Assembly (NCBI GenBank): GCA_011525805.1
Contig: WYBR01000047.1
Location: 32,543-96,542 of the forward strand
Length of the DNA: 64,000 nucleotides
Direction of reading: 5' to 3'
Source of the DNA: Vicinamibacteraceae bacterium
Lineage (GTDB): Bacteria > Planctomycetota > Phycisphaerae > Phycisphaerales > UBA5793
The notes beneath the pieces were generated by a model that saw only the letters and a program-made list of their open reading frames with translations, had not been told where the DNA came from and did not search any database. The position numbers were made by a program, and so were the translations under genes. Positions within the stretch are counted from its first letter, which is position 1. Every line of letters starts with the position of its first letter. Of the stretch, positions 1 to 9,223 are shown in pieces.

Positions 1-1788
1 CTCGGCCAGCCGCCGCGGCGCACGCCGCCTGCGGAGCCGCCCGCTCAAGCGCCTCCCGAAGACGCGCCCGCCGCCGAGACGCCGCAATCGCCCGAGACGC
101 CGACGCTTCTGCCCGCGATCCCCCTTGAACCGCTCGGCCACTCCGGCCCGGCCGGCGGCGGCGAGTGGATCCGCCGCGAAGCCGCCGTCCCCATGCCCGA
201 CCGCTGGCGCCTCGGGTGGTTTGACTGGGACCGCTACGGCCGGCGCGGGCCGCACGACGACCTCCTGATGAACGCCGTCGGAGGCGACTCGCCCTACACC
301 CGCGGCCATGCCTTCAACCCCTACGACCGCAACATCCTCAAGGGCGACTACCCGATCGCCGGCGATGATCTCTTCTTCAACTTCACCGCCATCTCCGACA
401 CGTTCCTCACCGCGCGCAAACTGCCCACGCCCTCGGGCGCCAGCGCCGGCGATCCGGGGCGATTCGACTTCTTCGGCGACGGCGAGCAGTTCTTCATCAA
501 CCAGAACTTCATCTTCTCCTTCGAGTTGTTCCAGGGGTACACGGCTTTCCGGCCCGTGGACTGGCTCCTTCGCGTCACGCCGGTCATCAACTTCAACCGC
601 CTCGAACTCAACGAGCACAACGCCGCGTTCATCGACACGCGCCAGGGCGAGACGCGCGGCGACAACCACGTCGCGCTTGCGGAAACGTTCCTCGAACTTC
701 ACCTCGGAGACACCAGCCCCAAGTTTGACATCGCCGCTCTGCGACTCGGGCGCCAGCAGTTCAACTCCGACTTCCGCGGCTTCATCTTCAATGACAATTC
801 CGATGGCGTGCGCCTGCTGGGCAACTTCGACTCGAACCGCATCCAATACAACCTCACCTTCTTCACCCAGACCGAGAAGGACACCAACAGCCAACTCAAC
901 GAACTCGACTGGCGCGACCAGCAGGTCGTCATCGCCAACCTGTACCTCCAGGACTTCCTCTGGGACGGCTACACGACGCAGTTCAGTTTCCACTGGAATC
1001 ACGATCAATCGGACCTGCGCTACGACGAGAACGGCTTTCTCGTGCGACCGAGCCTCGCCGGCAGCGTCTCGCTCCAGAACATTGACGCCTTCTACCTTGG
1101 CTGGGCGAGCGACGGGCACATCGGACGGCTCAACGTGAATCACGCGCTGTACTACGTCCTCGGCGAAGATCGGCGCAACCCGATCGCCGGCCGCGACGTG
1201 GACATCAGCGCCTACCTCGCCGCGATCGAACTCTCGTACGACATCGACTGGCTGAGGCCGAAGGTCTCGCTGCTCTACCAGAGCGGCGACGACGATCCGG
1301 AGGACGGGCGCGGCGAGGGGTTTGACGGCATCTTCGACAACCCCTTCTTCGCCGGCGGCCCCGGCAGTTTCTACCAGGGTCAGGCGGTGCGCCTCTTCGG
1401 CGTCGATCTCACCAGCGCCCGCAGTTTCTACAACGACCTCGCGGGGACCAAGGCGGAGGGGCAGGCGAACTACGTCAATCCGGGGCTGCTGCTGCTCAAC
1501 ACCGGCTTCGATGCGGAGATCACGCCGAAACTCCGCACCAGTTTCAACGCCAGCAGCCTCTGGTTCGCTCAGACCGAGACGCTCGAACTCTTCCTGAATC
1601 AGAACGGCATCGACCCGCACCTCGGGTACGAACTCAACCTGAGCACGCAGTACCGCCCGGCATTGAACAACAATGTGATTCTCACGCTGGGCGGCTCGCT
1701 CTTCTTTCCGGGCGATGGATTCACGGACATCTTCGACACCGACGAGACGCTCTGGCAGATCTTCGCCGGCGTCACGCTGTCCTACTGA
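1..1788 (+). CDS. Outer-membrane beta-barrel (porin-like) protein, 5' end outside window
   Basis: The frame is open from the first base of the window, so the start lies upstream. An ATG at 193 is possible, but the Pro/Ala/Glu-rich sequence before it reads as a linker in the same protein. About 530 residues follow with alternating aromatic/polar strands typical of an outer-membrane barrel. The protein ends in an aromatic residue (GVTLSY), the usual barrel C-terminal signature. A stretch LRLGRQQF recalls alginate-export-type porins, but the family is not certain. It lies 10 bp before the multiheme cytochrome gene on the same strand, so a porin-cytochrome partnership is inferred. Barrel type is well supported; substrate is unknown. 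Confidence 0.75.
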   Translation, partial: LGQPPRRTPPAEPPAQAPPEDAPAAETPQSPETPTLLPAIPLEPLGHSGPAGGGEWIRREAAVPMPDRWRLGWFDWDRYGRRGPHDDLLMNAVGGDSPYTRGHAFNPYDRNILKGDYPIAGDDLFFNFTAISDTFLTARKLPTPSGASAGDPGRFDFFGDGEQFFINQNFIFSFELFQGYTAFRPVDWLLRVTPVINFNRLELNEHNAAFIDTRQGETRGDNHVALAETFLELHLGDTSPKFDIAALRLGRQQFNSDFRGFIFNDNSDGVRLLGNFDSNRIQYNLTFFTQTEKDTNSQLNELDWRDQQVVIANLYLQDFLWDGYTTQFSFHWNHDQSDLRYDENGFLVRPSLAGSVSLQNIDAFYLGWASDGHIGRLNVNHALYYVLGEDRRNPIAGRDVDISAYLAAIELSYDIDWLRPKVSLLYQSGDDDPEDGRGEGFDGIFDNPFFAGGPGSFYQGQAVRLFGVDLTSARSFYNDLAGTKAEGQANYVNPGLLLLNTGFDAEITPKLRTSFNASSLWFAQTETLELFLNQNGIDPHLGYELNLSTQYRPALNNNVILTLGGSLFFPGDGFTDIFDTDETLWQIFAGVTLSY

Positions 1789-1798
1789 CGGAGGCGGC

Positions 1799-4700
1799 AT
1801 GGAGCGCGATCGAATGCAGTGGCCGCAAAGAGGCACAAGGGGCGCAAAGAGCACCGGAAGAGAGTCGTCACGACGCTCCTCTCTCCCTTCTCATTCTGCG
1901 CCTTCTGTGCCTTTTCGTGGCTGGCCCTCTCTGTGCCCTCTGTGCCTCTGTGGTTTGATTTCGATCGTGGTGCTCGCGGCGTGCGAGCACGCCAAGCACT
2001 GGCGCGGCGGCGAGCCGTATGACCGCGCCTTCATCACGCGGGTGAGCGATCCGCACGAAGCCAAGCGCGAAATCGACGGCCGCATGACCGCGACGCCTCA
2101 CCGCAACGACCTGCCCGAGAAGCCCGACGGCAGTGGCCGTTACTCCGTGGATGAGTGGGTGATGCACCAGTCCACCGGCTGCATGTCCTGCCACGGCGAG
2201 TACGACAAGGCCGAGCGGACGATGCACCCGGCGCCGATCACCGCGGCAGTGGGGTGCGTCGGCTGCCACGGCGGCGATGCCTCCATCACCTCGCCCCTCG
2301 AAGCGCCGGGCCGGCCGGGTGAGCCGGGCACGCCGATCGCCGATGCGGCGTATCTCGACGCCATGCAGCGCGCGCACGTCCAGCCGCGCAACGCCCAGGC
2401 GTGGTACGGCCGCCACGACGACGGCCACTTCGGCTCGCACCACGCCGCGCACGATCCGGCGCTGCTGCACGGCTCGCGCAATCCTGAGATCACTGCCGCC
2501 CTGCTCAATCAGGAGTCGCCCGAGTTCATCCGCTTCATCAACCCCGGCGACCTGCGCATTGCTGATTACACGTGCGGTTCGTGCCACTACTCCATCACCC
2601 AGCGCGTCAAGCGCTCGATGATGGCCCACGGGGCGCAACTCTGGGGCGCGGCGCTCTACAACAACGGCTCCATCCCCAACAAGGTCCCGATCTACGGCGA
2701 GAGTTACTCGCCCTTCGGCCTGCCGCAGATGCTCCAGGGCGTCGTCGAAGTCACCAGTGAGCGTGAGCGGATGAGCATCACCCGGCCCGCGACGGAGGCG
2801 GAACTGCAGCGCGGCGTCGTGCCCTACCTCCTCTCCCTGCCGACGTGGAACATCAGCCAGCCCGGCAACATTCTGCGCATCTTCGAGCGAGGCACGAAAT
2901 TGCCCGTGCCCGGCGGCGCCACGCCCAACGCCAATCCCGCCGAGGTCGGCAACCCAAACGCCCTCGTCGAAGGCGGCCGGCCCGACAAGGGCCTCTCGCC
3001 GCGCGGCCTCGGCACGCTCAACCGGACCGATCCCGTCTTCATCGGCCTCCAGAAGACCCGCCTGCTCGACCCCACGCTCAACTTCCTCGGCACCAACGAT
3101 CATCCCGGCGACTATCGATCCTCCGGCTGCACCGCGTGCCACGTGCCCTACGCCAACGACCGCGATCCCTACCACAGCGGCGAGACGCTGGCGAAGTTTG
3201 GCCATCTCGGCCTCGCTGCCGACCAGAACGACCCGAACATTCCCAAGGACGAGTCCGGCCATCCGGTAGGGCACGTGATGACCAGCGCCGTACCCAACAG
3301 CCAGTGCATCACCTGCCACATCCACCCCGGCACGAGTTACGCGAACACCTACCTGGGCTACATGTGGTGGGACAACGAGTCCGACGGCGAGTTCTTCTAT
3401 CCCAGCCGCTCGCACAAGCCGACGACCGAGCAGGAGGCGCAGCACCTTCGGCGCAATCCCGAGAGCGCAGCGCTGCGCGGCCTGTGGGGCAATCTGTATC
3501 CCGATGCGATCTCCCACGCCGGCGAGCGCAGCGGGCCGGACTTCCTCGAGCGCAGCGGCGAGCCGCGCCAGGGCGACGGCTCGACGCTCAACGATCGCCT
3601 GCGCCACAACCAGATCGCCGACTTCCACGGTCACGGCTGGGTCTTCCGCGCCGTACACAAGAAGGACCGCCGCGGCAACCTGCTCGACGCCGGCGGCGAA
3701 GTCATCGATCCCGACGATCCGCACAAGTGGGACAAGGCGGTCCACCTGCGCGACGTTCACCTCGAGCGCGGCATGCATTGCATCGACTGCCACTTCACCC
3801 AGGACGTCCACGGCGACGGGCGGCTCTACGGCGAAGTGCGCAACGCCATCGAAATCACCTGCGTCGATTGCCACGGCTCCTACACGCAGCGCGCCACGCT
3901 CAAGACGAGCGGCCCGGCCGCCCCGCCCGGCGGGACCAACCTCGCCACGCGCACCGTGCTCAACGGGCCGCAGTTTGAACGTCGCGGCGACACCATCATC
4001 CAGCGGTCCGCGGTGACGCGCGGCCTCGAATGGGTCATCCCGCAGACGGTGGACACCATCAACCCCGACTCCGACTGGGCGAAAGCGAATCCCGAGGCCG
4101 CGGCGCTGAGCCGGCGCGCCAAGACCATGCGCCGCGACGGCGTGACGTGGGGCGATCTGAAGGTCGAGGAGGGGCGCGACCTCGAGTTCGCCCACTCCAT
4201 GGACAACATGGAGTGCTACACCTGCCACACCTCGTGGATGACTTCCTGCTTCGGCTGCCACCTGCCCATGGAAGCCAACCAGCGGGCTCCCATGCTCCAT
4301 AACGAGAGCCTCTTCACGCGCAATTACACGCGCTACAACTTCCAGGTCCTCCGCGACGACGTCTTCATGCTCGGCAAGGACTCGACCGTCAAGGGCGGCC
4401 GCGTCGTGCCCGTGCGCTCCAGCAGCGCTGTGCTCGTGTCAAGCCAGAACGCCAACCGCGAGTGGGTCTACCACCAGCAGCAGACCATCAGCGGCGAGGG
4501 CTACAGCGGGCAGGCGTTCAACCCCCACTTCCCCCACGCTACCGGCGGCCGCGGCACGACGAAGATGTGCACCGACTGCCATCTCTCCAAGAGCAACGAC
4601 AACAATGCGTGGATGGCGCAGTTGTTTCTTCAAGGAACGAACTTCGTCAACTTCGTCGGCCGCTACGCGTACGTCGCCACCGGGCGCGAGGGGCTGGAGG

Positions 4701-6142
4701 CCGTCGTCGTCACCGAGCACGATGAGCCGCAGGCGGTGATCGGCTCGCACCTGCACCATCTCGCGTATCCCGATGAGCATACGCGATTCGTCGAGCGCGA
4801 CCGCCGGCTGCTGCGCGAGGCGCATCACCACGACGCCGGCTGGGGCGGCGAGATTCTCGACGTGCAGTTGCGCGGCGAGTACCTCTACGCGGCCCGGGGC
4901 GCCGGCGGCTTCTACGCCTACGACGTCGCCAGCATCGACAACAAGGGCTTCAGCGAACGCATCGTCACCGCGCCCGTCTCGCCCCTGGGGCAGAATCTCG
5001 GCTTCAGGACCAGTTACGCCGTCGCCGTCGCCAGCCCGAGCACGCTCGCCGTCGATCCCGCCCGCTCGCGCTTCTCGACCGATCCCGACACGCCCCGCCA
5101 GACGATGCTCGACGAGCGATCCGTCGAGGACGCGCATCTCGTCAACGAAGAGCAACCCATCCACCCCCTCTACGCCTACCTCTACATCGCCGACCGCGAT
5201 GAGGGGCTGATTCTCACCTTCGCCGGCACGCTGCTCGACGGCGATCCGACGAACAACTTCATGGAGCGGGCGGTGTTCGCCGACGGCTCGACAGCCTTCA
5301 ACCCCGGCGGCGCGCTCACCGGCATGACGCACCTCACGCTGGCGGGGCACTATCTCTACGCGACCGCCGCGGCGGGCCTGGTCGTCATCAACATCGACAA
5401 GCCTCTCGAACCGCGCGTCGAGATGGTCGCCGGCAGCGATGTGCTGAGCAATCCGCGCAGCGTGGCCGTGCAGTTCCGCTACGCCTTCATCACCGACGAG
5501 CGCGGCCTGCACGTGGCGGACATCACCGATCCCGCGTCGCCGCGCTTCGTTGACGGCGCGAGCGTCGAACTCGAAGACGCCCGGCGCGTCTACATTGCGC
5601 GGACGAACGCCTTCGTCGCCGCCGGCTCGCAGGGGCTGGCGATCATCGACATCACGAACCCCGAGCGGCCGCGTCTGGACCAATTGTTCACCGCCGACGG
5701 TTCGATCGACGATGCGCGCGATGTGAAGGTCGGCATGACCAACGCCTCGCTCTACGCCTACGTCGCCGATGGCCGCAACGGCCTGCGCGTGATCGAACTC
5801 ATGGGCCCGCACACGACGCCGCAGTTCCGCGGCTTCTCGCCGCCGCTGTCGCCGCGACTCATCGCGACGTACCGCACGCACGGCCCGGCGCTGGCGGTGA
5901 GCAAGGGACTCGACCGCGACCGCGCCGTCGATGAATCCGGCCACCAGGTCGCCGTCTTCGGCCGCCTCGGCTCGCGCCCCCTGCAACTCGAAGAGATGCG
6001 CCGCATGTTCGTGCGCGGCGGGGCGGTGTGGAAAGTGAGCGACAAGGCGGAGACCGAGCCCCGCCCCTTCGCCGCGGAAGAGGAAAAGAAAGAAGAGTCC
6101 TCGCCCCCCGTCCGCCCACCCCGCCGGCCGGGGCAGCGGTGA
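1799..6142 (+). CDS. Decaheme c-type cytochrome lipoprotein with C-terminal LVIVD-repeat propeller
   Basis: 1447 residues. The ATG at 1799 is chosen for its GGAGG box 5 bp upstream. A hydrophobic stretch ends in a lipobox (VVLAAC, Cys about residue 62), so this is probably an outer-membrane lipoprotein. Ten CxxCH haem motifs begin near residues 128, 153, 259, 444, 503, 661, 688, 806, 817 and 924. From about residue 960 there are LVIVD-type repeats (GLVVINI, LHVADITDP, LAIIDITNP, LRVIEL), which are known to build a beta-propeller. Family knowledge points to periplasmic or surface electron transfer. The barrel gene just upstream suggests a trans-outer-membrane conduit. Odd points: a dispersed repeat encodes the N-terminus, and the last codons lie in a 20-bp repeat shared with 7728-7747. 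Confidence 0.9.
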   Translation: MERDRMQWPQRGTRGAKSTGRESSRRSSLPSHSAPSVPFRGWPSLCPLCLCGLISIVVLAACEHAKHWRGGEPYDRAFITRVSDPHEAKREIDGRMTATPHRNDLPEKPDGSGRYSVDEWVMHQSTGCMSCHGEYDKAERTMHPAPITAAVGCVGCHGGDASITSPLEAPGRPGEPGTPIADAAYLDAMQRAHVQPRNAQAWYGRHDDGHFGSHHAAHDPALLHGSRNPEITAALLNQESPEFIRFINPGDLRIADYTCGSCHYSITQRVKRSMMAHGAQLWGAALYNNGSIPNKVPIYGESYSPFGLPQMLQGVVEVTSERERMSITRPATEAELQRGVVPYLLSLPTWNISQPGNILRIFERGTKLPVPGGATPNANPAEVGNPNALVEGGRPDKGLSPRGLGTLNRTDPVFIGLQKTRLLDPTLNFLGTNDHPGDYRSSGCTACHVPYANDRDPYHSGETLAKFGHLGLAADQNDPNIPKDESGHPVGHVMTSAVPNSQCITCHIHPGTSYANTYLGYMWWDNESDGEFFYPSRSHKPTTEQEAQHLRRNPESAALRGLWGNLYPDAISHAGERSGPDFLERSGEPRQGDGSTLNDRLRHNQIADFHGHGWVFRAVHKKDRRGNLLDAGGEVIDPDDPHKWDKAVHLRDVHLERGMHCIDCHFTQDVHGDGRLYGEVRNAIEITCVDCHGSYTQRATLKTSGPAAPPGGTNLATRTVLNGPQFERRGDTIIQRSAVTRGLEWVIPQTVDTINPDSDWAKANPEAAALSRRAKTMRRDGVTWGDLKVEEGRDLEFAHSMDNMECYTCHTSWMTSCFGCHLPMEANQRAPMLHNESLFTRNYTRYNFQVLRDDVFMLGKDSTVKGGRVVPVRSSSAVLVSSQNANREWVYHQQQTISGEGYSGQAFNPHFPHATGGRGTTKMCTDCHLSKSNDNNAWMAQLFLQGTNFVNFVGRYAYVATGREGLEAVVVTEHDEPQAVIGSHLHHLAYPDEHTRFVERDRRLLREAHHHDAGWGGEILDVQLRGEYLYAARGAGGFYAYDVASIDNKGFSERIVTAPVSPLGQNLGFRTSYAVAVASPSTLAVDPARSRFSTDPDTPRQTMLDERSVEDAHLVNEEQPIHPLYAYLYIADRDEGLILTFAGTLLDGDPTNNFMERAVFADGSTAFNPGGALTGMTHLTLAGHYLYATAAAGLVVINIDKPLEPRVEMVAGSDVLSNPRSVAVQFRYAFITDERGLHVADITDPASPRFVDGASVELEDARRVYIARTNAFVAAGSQGLAIIDITNPERPRLDQLFTADGSIDDARDVKVGMTNASLYAYVADGRNGLRVIELMGPHTTPQFRGFSPPLSPRLIATYRTHGPALAVSKGLDRDRAVDESGHQVAVFGRLGSRPLQLEEMRRMFVRGGAVWKVSDKAETEPRPFAAEEEKKEESSPPVRPPRRPGQR
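1823..1953. repeat. Dispersed inverted-repeat element of the GAGGCACAGAGG type
   Basis: The left arm (1823-1855) and right arm (1927-1953) are imperfect inverted copies built on GAGGCACAnnGGGCnCA. The composition is lower in GC than the flanks. Similar CTCTGTGCCTCTGTGG sequences are, to my recollection, scattered through many environmental bacterial genomes. Here the element lies wholly inside the 5' coding part of the cytochrome gene. Confidence 0.55.
6121..6140 (+). repeat. 20-bp direct repeat, left copy
   Basis: Exact copy of 7728-7747. This copy encodes the last residues of the cytochrome (…PGQR), with TGA following directly. The two copies bracket the kelch gene at 6250-7545. Similarity extends weakly about 13 bp further upstream in both copies. 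Confidence 0.75.
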
Positions 6143-6249
6143 ATGCGGGGCGCCTCAGACGCGAATCGCAGCGTCATGTTGCCGGCACGATCCGGCGCGA
6201 GTATCCGCGGTGCTCGACTTCCCCGGCAACCATGAGTGCGCGTCCGGTG

Positions 6250-7545
6250 CTACTCCACCAACACTGTGTTACTGGTGGAGCATGCAGTTAGATCCAGGAG
6301 CTGGATATAGCCTCCGCAGGCATGGGGGCCGTGTTCGACCTCAATGCGGCCTCGTCCGCGATGGTCGGAGAATCCGGATTCCACGAGTTGAAGGTGCGGT
6401 ACGCCCAGTCCAAGGCGGGTTCCGACGCAAGGGCCGGAGGGCACTCGGAAACTCCCGGTGGTCATGGCGAAGAGCAAGGCCACTTCACCATTGGGCGACC
6501 CGCACGCCCACGACACGGCTCCCGAGCCGCTGCCCGGGCAGGCAGAGTAAAGCGGCGTCATGTGGATCGATCCGCCCGAGCCGCCGAAAGCCCACGTGCT
6601 CTCGTCGCTTCCTCCGCCGGCGAGCACGACGCTCCGGCGCGCCACGTCGTAAGCCATGGCATGAGCGGATCGGGCCGGCGGGCCAATGTCGGTAAGCCGA
6701 GTCCAGACCGTTCCATCCCACTCCCAGGTGTCTCCAAGCCGAGTGGGGTAGTAATCGCTGTATCCGCCGAACAGGATTGAGACCCCGCGCTCAATGTCAT
6801 ACGCCATTGCAGTGCTGAGCCGCTTGCCCGGTCCGACTTCTGCCGCAATCGACCAACTCACTCCGTCCCACTGCCACGTGCGCTCGCGGTCTGACCCCTG
6901 AAGCATGCCTCCGAAGAGCACGACCACGCCGCGCGCCTCATCAAAGCACATGGCATGTTGTCGGCGAGAAGCGGGTCCCGGCGCGTCGACTCGCTTCCAT
7001 CGCACACCGTCCCACTCCCATGTATCGCGTTGATCAAGGTAACCGTCCCAGCCGCCAAAGAGCACCGTTTGACCTCTTGCGCTGTCGAACGCCATCTGAT
7101 GAAGGAAGCGAGGAGAGGGCCCGGTCGTGCTCACGCGCGTCCAGGTTGCTCCATCCCATTCCCACGTGTCGCCGAAGATCGTTGAGTAGGGATAGGTTCC
7201 ACCGAAGAGCACGGTCACTCCCCGAACACTGTCGTACACCATGGCGTGTTTGGCGCGCGGTGAGGGTCCACCGGTGGCGACTAGGCGCCAGGTCACACCG
7301 TCCCACTCCCATGTGTCTCCGAGAGCGTTGAAGCCGCTTGTGGTTCCACCAAACAGAACTGTCACCCCTCGGGCGCTGTCATAGGCCATTGCAGGGTACG
7401 ATCGTCGGTTTGGAGCACCCTGCGCGACGACCCCCCACGTCCCACAGTCCTGACCGACGGCCAGCTGCGGCACCGACGCCATGATAGATGCAACCACGGC
7501 ACTCCAAACGGACCTTGCCCCGCGGAATGCGACTGAGGAGCGCAT
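6250..7545 (-). CDS. Secreted kelch-repeat protein (paralogue 1)
   Basis: 431 residues. A signal peptide ends near VGQ, followed by about six kelch-like blades with the recurring pattern AMAYDSxRGVTVLFGG…GDTWEWDGxxW. The blades should form a galactose-oxidase-type beta-propeller. A Cys-rich C-terminal domain (ACPG…CGGYIQLLDL…TSN) is shared with the products of 38518-39801 and 39962-41263. The start has an AAGGAGGG box 5 bp upstream. Function is unknown; a cell-surface or extracellular binding role is inferred. The gene sits between the cytochrome and mnmE on a segment flanked by direct repeats, far from its paralogues. Confidence 0.85.
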   Translation of the reverse strand: MRSSVAFRGARSVWSAVVASIMASVPQLAVGQDCGTWGVVAQGAPNRRSYPAMAYDSARGVTVLFGGTTSGFNALGDTWEWDGVTWRLVATGGPSPRAKHAMVYDSVRGVTVLFGGTYPYSTIFGDTWEWDGATWTRVSTTGPSPRFLHQMAFDSARGQTVLFGGWDGYLDQRDTWEWDGVRWKRVDAPGPASRRQHAMCFDEARGVVVLFGGMLQGSDRERTWQWDGVSWSIAAEVGPGKRLSTAMAYDIERGVSILFGGYSDYYPTRLGDTWEWDGTVWTRLTDIGPPARSAHAMAYDVARRSVVLAGGGSDESTWAFGGSGGSIHMTPLYSACPGSGSGAVSWACGSPNGEVALLFAMTTGSFRVPSGPCVGTRLGLGVPHLQLVESGFSDHRGRGRIEVEHGPHACGGYIQLLDLTACSTSNTVLVE

Positions 7546-7727
7546 ATCATCCCTCCTTCATTTATTGAATGTTGCGCGACTTCGCGATTCGATCCGAATC
7601 AAGCGGCGAAGGTGGTCAACTGGGACAGTCTAACTGGTCGTGAGTGAATCCGCAACGGGGAATCGCCCCCGTTTTGATCCCCCCGCTGCTCGTTGACCAA
7701 AGACGCAGCGCTCCCGTCCGCCGTCCG

Positions 7728-7747
7728 CCGCCGGCCGGGGCAGCGGT
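7728..7747 (+). repeat. 20-bp direct repeat, right copy
   Basis: Exact copy of 6121-6140, 20 bp before mnmE. If read in the cytochrome frame, this copy also gives …GQR followed by a stop (TAG), so the cytochrome would keep the same C-terminus if the intervening kelch segment were absent. Confidence 0.75.
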
Positions 7748-7767
7748 AGGGCGCGATACAGTTGTGC

Positions 7768-9144
7768 GTGAACCTCGCCGACACCATCATTGCCTGCTCC
7801 TCGCCGCCGGGGGCTTCGGGTCGCGGGCTGATCCGGCTCTCGGGCGAGCAGGCGTGGGCGATCGTTGACGCGATGAGCGGCGCGGCGCATCGGCCGCTGC
7901 CGCGCACGCGCGGCGCGCGGTCGCATCGCCTCGTCAACGGCTGGCCGTGCATGCTGCTGCTCTTTCCCGCGCCGCGAAGTTACACGGGCCAGGATGTGAT
8001 CGAGATCGCCCTGCCCGGGAACCCGACGATGATCGAGCGGGTGACTCTGCTGGCGCTGGATCGCGGCGCGCGGCGGGCGGAGGCGGGTGAATTCACCGCG
8101 CGCGCGTGGTTCAACGGCCGCATGACGCTCACCCAGGCCGAGGGCGTGGCGGCGACGATCGCGGCGGCGTCGGATGCGCAGTTGCGCGCCGCACAAGCGT
8201 TGCGCGGCAACCGCCTCGGCCTCGTCGCGGCCGATCTGTGCGAGCGACTCGCCCAAACCCTCGCCCTCGTCGAGGCGGGAATCGACTTCACCGACGAGGA
8301 GGATGTCGTCGCGATCGCGCCGGCCGACCTTGCGCAGCGCCTCGAAGAACTGGCGCGGACGATGAACGAGACGCTGAGCCGGTCTATCGGGTCGGAGTCG
8401 CTCAGCGCCCTTCCGCGCGTCGTGCTCGTCGGCGGGCCGAACGCGGGCAAGAGCACGCTCTACAACGCGCTTCTCGGTCGGAAGCGGGCCGTGGTGAGCG
8501 AGCAGGCGGGGACGACGCGGGACGCGATCGCCGAGCCGATGCATCTCGATGCGGGCGATCCGCTCTCGCCGGAGGTGCTGCTCGTGGACATCGCGGGTCT
8601 GGACGATTCGCCGCTGGGGCTCAATCCGCTCATGCAGCGCGCGGCGCGCGAGGCGATCGAGGGGGCGGACCTGCTGCTGCTGCTCACGCCGGCGGATGAA
8701 CCGGCGCACGGCGGCGGGGCGGCCGAGCAGACGCGATTCGCACCGGCGCGAGCGCCCGTGATTTGGATCCGATCGAAGTCCGACCTCGCCCGTGGCGGCG
8801 ACGGCGAAGAGGGGATGCTGCGCGTCAGCGCGCAAAGCGGCGAGGGGCTGGCGCTCCTGCGCGCCCGCATTGCCGAGTCCCTCGCGGACCGGGTGTGCCC
8901 GGCGGGGGCGGACGCGCTGGCGCTGCTCCCCCGGCACGAGGAGATGCTGCGCCGGGCGCGGGCGCACCTCGGCGCGGCGCTGGACCTTGTCCGGCCGCGG
9001 TGCGGCGAGCGGAGCCTGCGCGACTCGGAGTTGATCGCCGCGTCGATGCGCAGCGCGCTCGATGCGCTCGGCTCGCTCGCGGGCGCGGTGACGCCCGACG
9101 ACGTGCTCGGGCGCATCTTCGCGGGCTTCTGCATCGGCAAGTGA
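7768..9144 (+). CDS. mnmE: tRNA uridine-5-carboxymethylaminomethyl modification GTPase MnmE
   Basis: MnmE acts with MnmG to modify the wobble uridine (U34) of certain tRNAs. The N-terminal formyl-THF-binding domain begins [11 protein letters not shown]. The inserted G domain has G1 GGPNAGKS (residues 222-229), G2 GTTRD, a G3 reading DIAGL rather than DTAG, and a G4 reading SKSD. The C-terminus is the diagnostic FCIGK. Length (458 aa) fits the family. The GTG at 7768 matches family N-termini; a TTG at 7762 is the alternative. Neither has a clear ribosome binding site. A hairpin terminator follows. Confidence 0.93.
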   Translation: MNLADTIIACSSPPGASGRGLIRLSGEQAWAIVDAMSGAAHRPLPRTRGARSHRLVNGWPCMLLLFPAPRSYTGQDVIEIALPGNPTMIERVTLLALDRGARRAEAGEFTARAWFNGRMTLTQAEGVAATIAAASDAQLRAAQALRGNRLGLVAADLCERLAQTLALVEAGIDFTDEEDVVAIAPADLAQRLEELARTMNETLSRSIGSESLSALPRVVLVGGPNAGKSTLYNALLGRKRAVVSEQAGTTRDAIAEPMHLDAGDPLSPEVLLVDIAGLDDSPLGLNPLMQRAAREAIEGADLLLLLTPADEPAHGGGAAEQTRFAPARAPVIWIRSKSDLARGGDGEEGMLRVSAQSGEGLALLRARIAESLADRVCPAGADALALLPRHEEMLRRARAHLGAALDLVRPRCGERSLRDSELIAASMRSALDALGSLAGAVTPDDVLGRIFAGFCIGK

Positions 9145-9162
9145 GGCGGCGCGCCAAATGAC

Positions 9163-9196
9163 GCAAAGCCCAGGGATGGCTATCCCTGGGCTTTGC
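9163..9196. terminator. Bidirectional hairpin terminator between mnmE and the TlpA-like gene
   Basis: A perfect 15-bp stem (GCAAAGCCCAGGGAT and its complement) encloses a 4-base loop, between the converging ends of mnmE and the next gene. No T-tract follows on either side. Confidence 0.75.
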
Positions 9197-9223
9197 GAGC
9201 GATTCGGTGCTGAGGACCCAGTC

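Noticed and set aside
1868..4300. 810-codon open frame on the minus strand opposite the cytochrome
   Set aside because: It is the GC-rich shadow of the cytochrome gene. The translation is low-complexity Val/Ala/Gly/Arg with no motif, while the plus strand carries ten CxxCH motifs.
4439..5986. 515-codon minus-strand open frame opposite the propeller domain
   Set aside because: Shadow of the LVIVD region; no start signal or recognisable protein.
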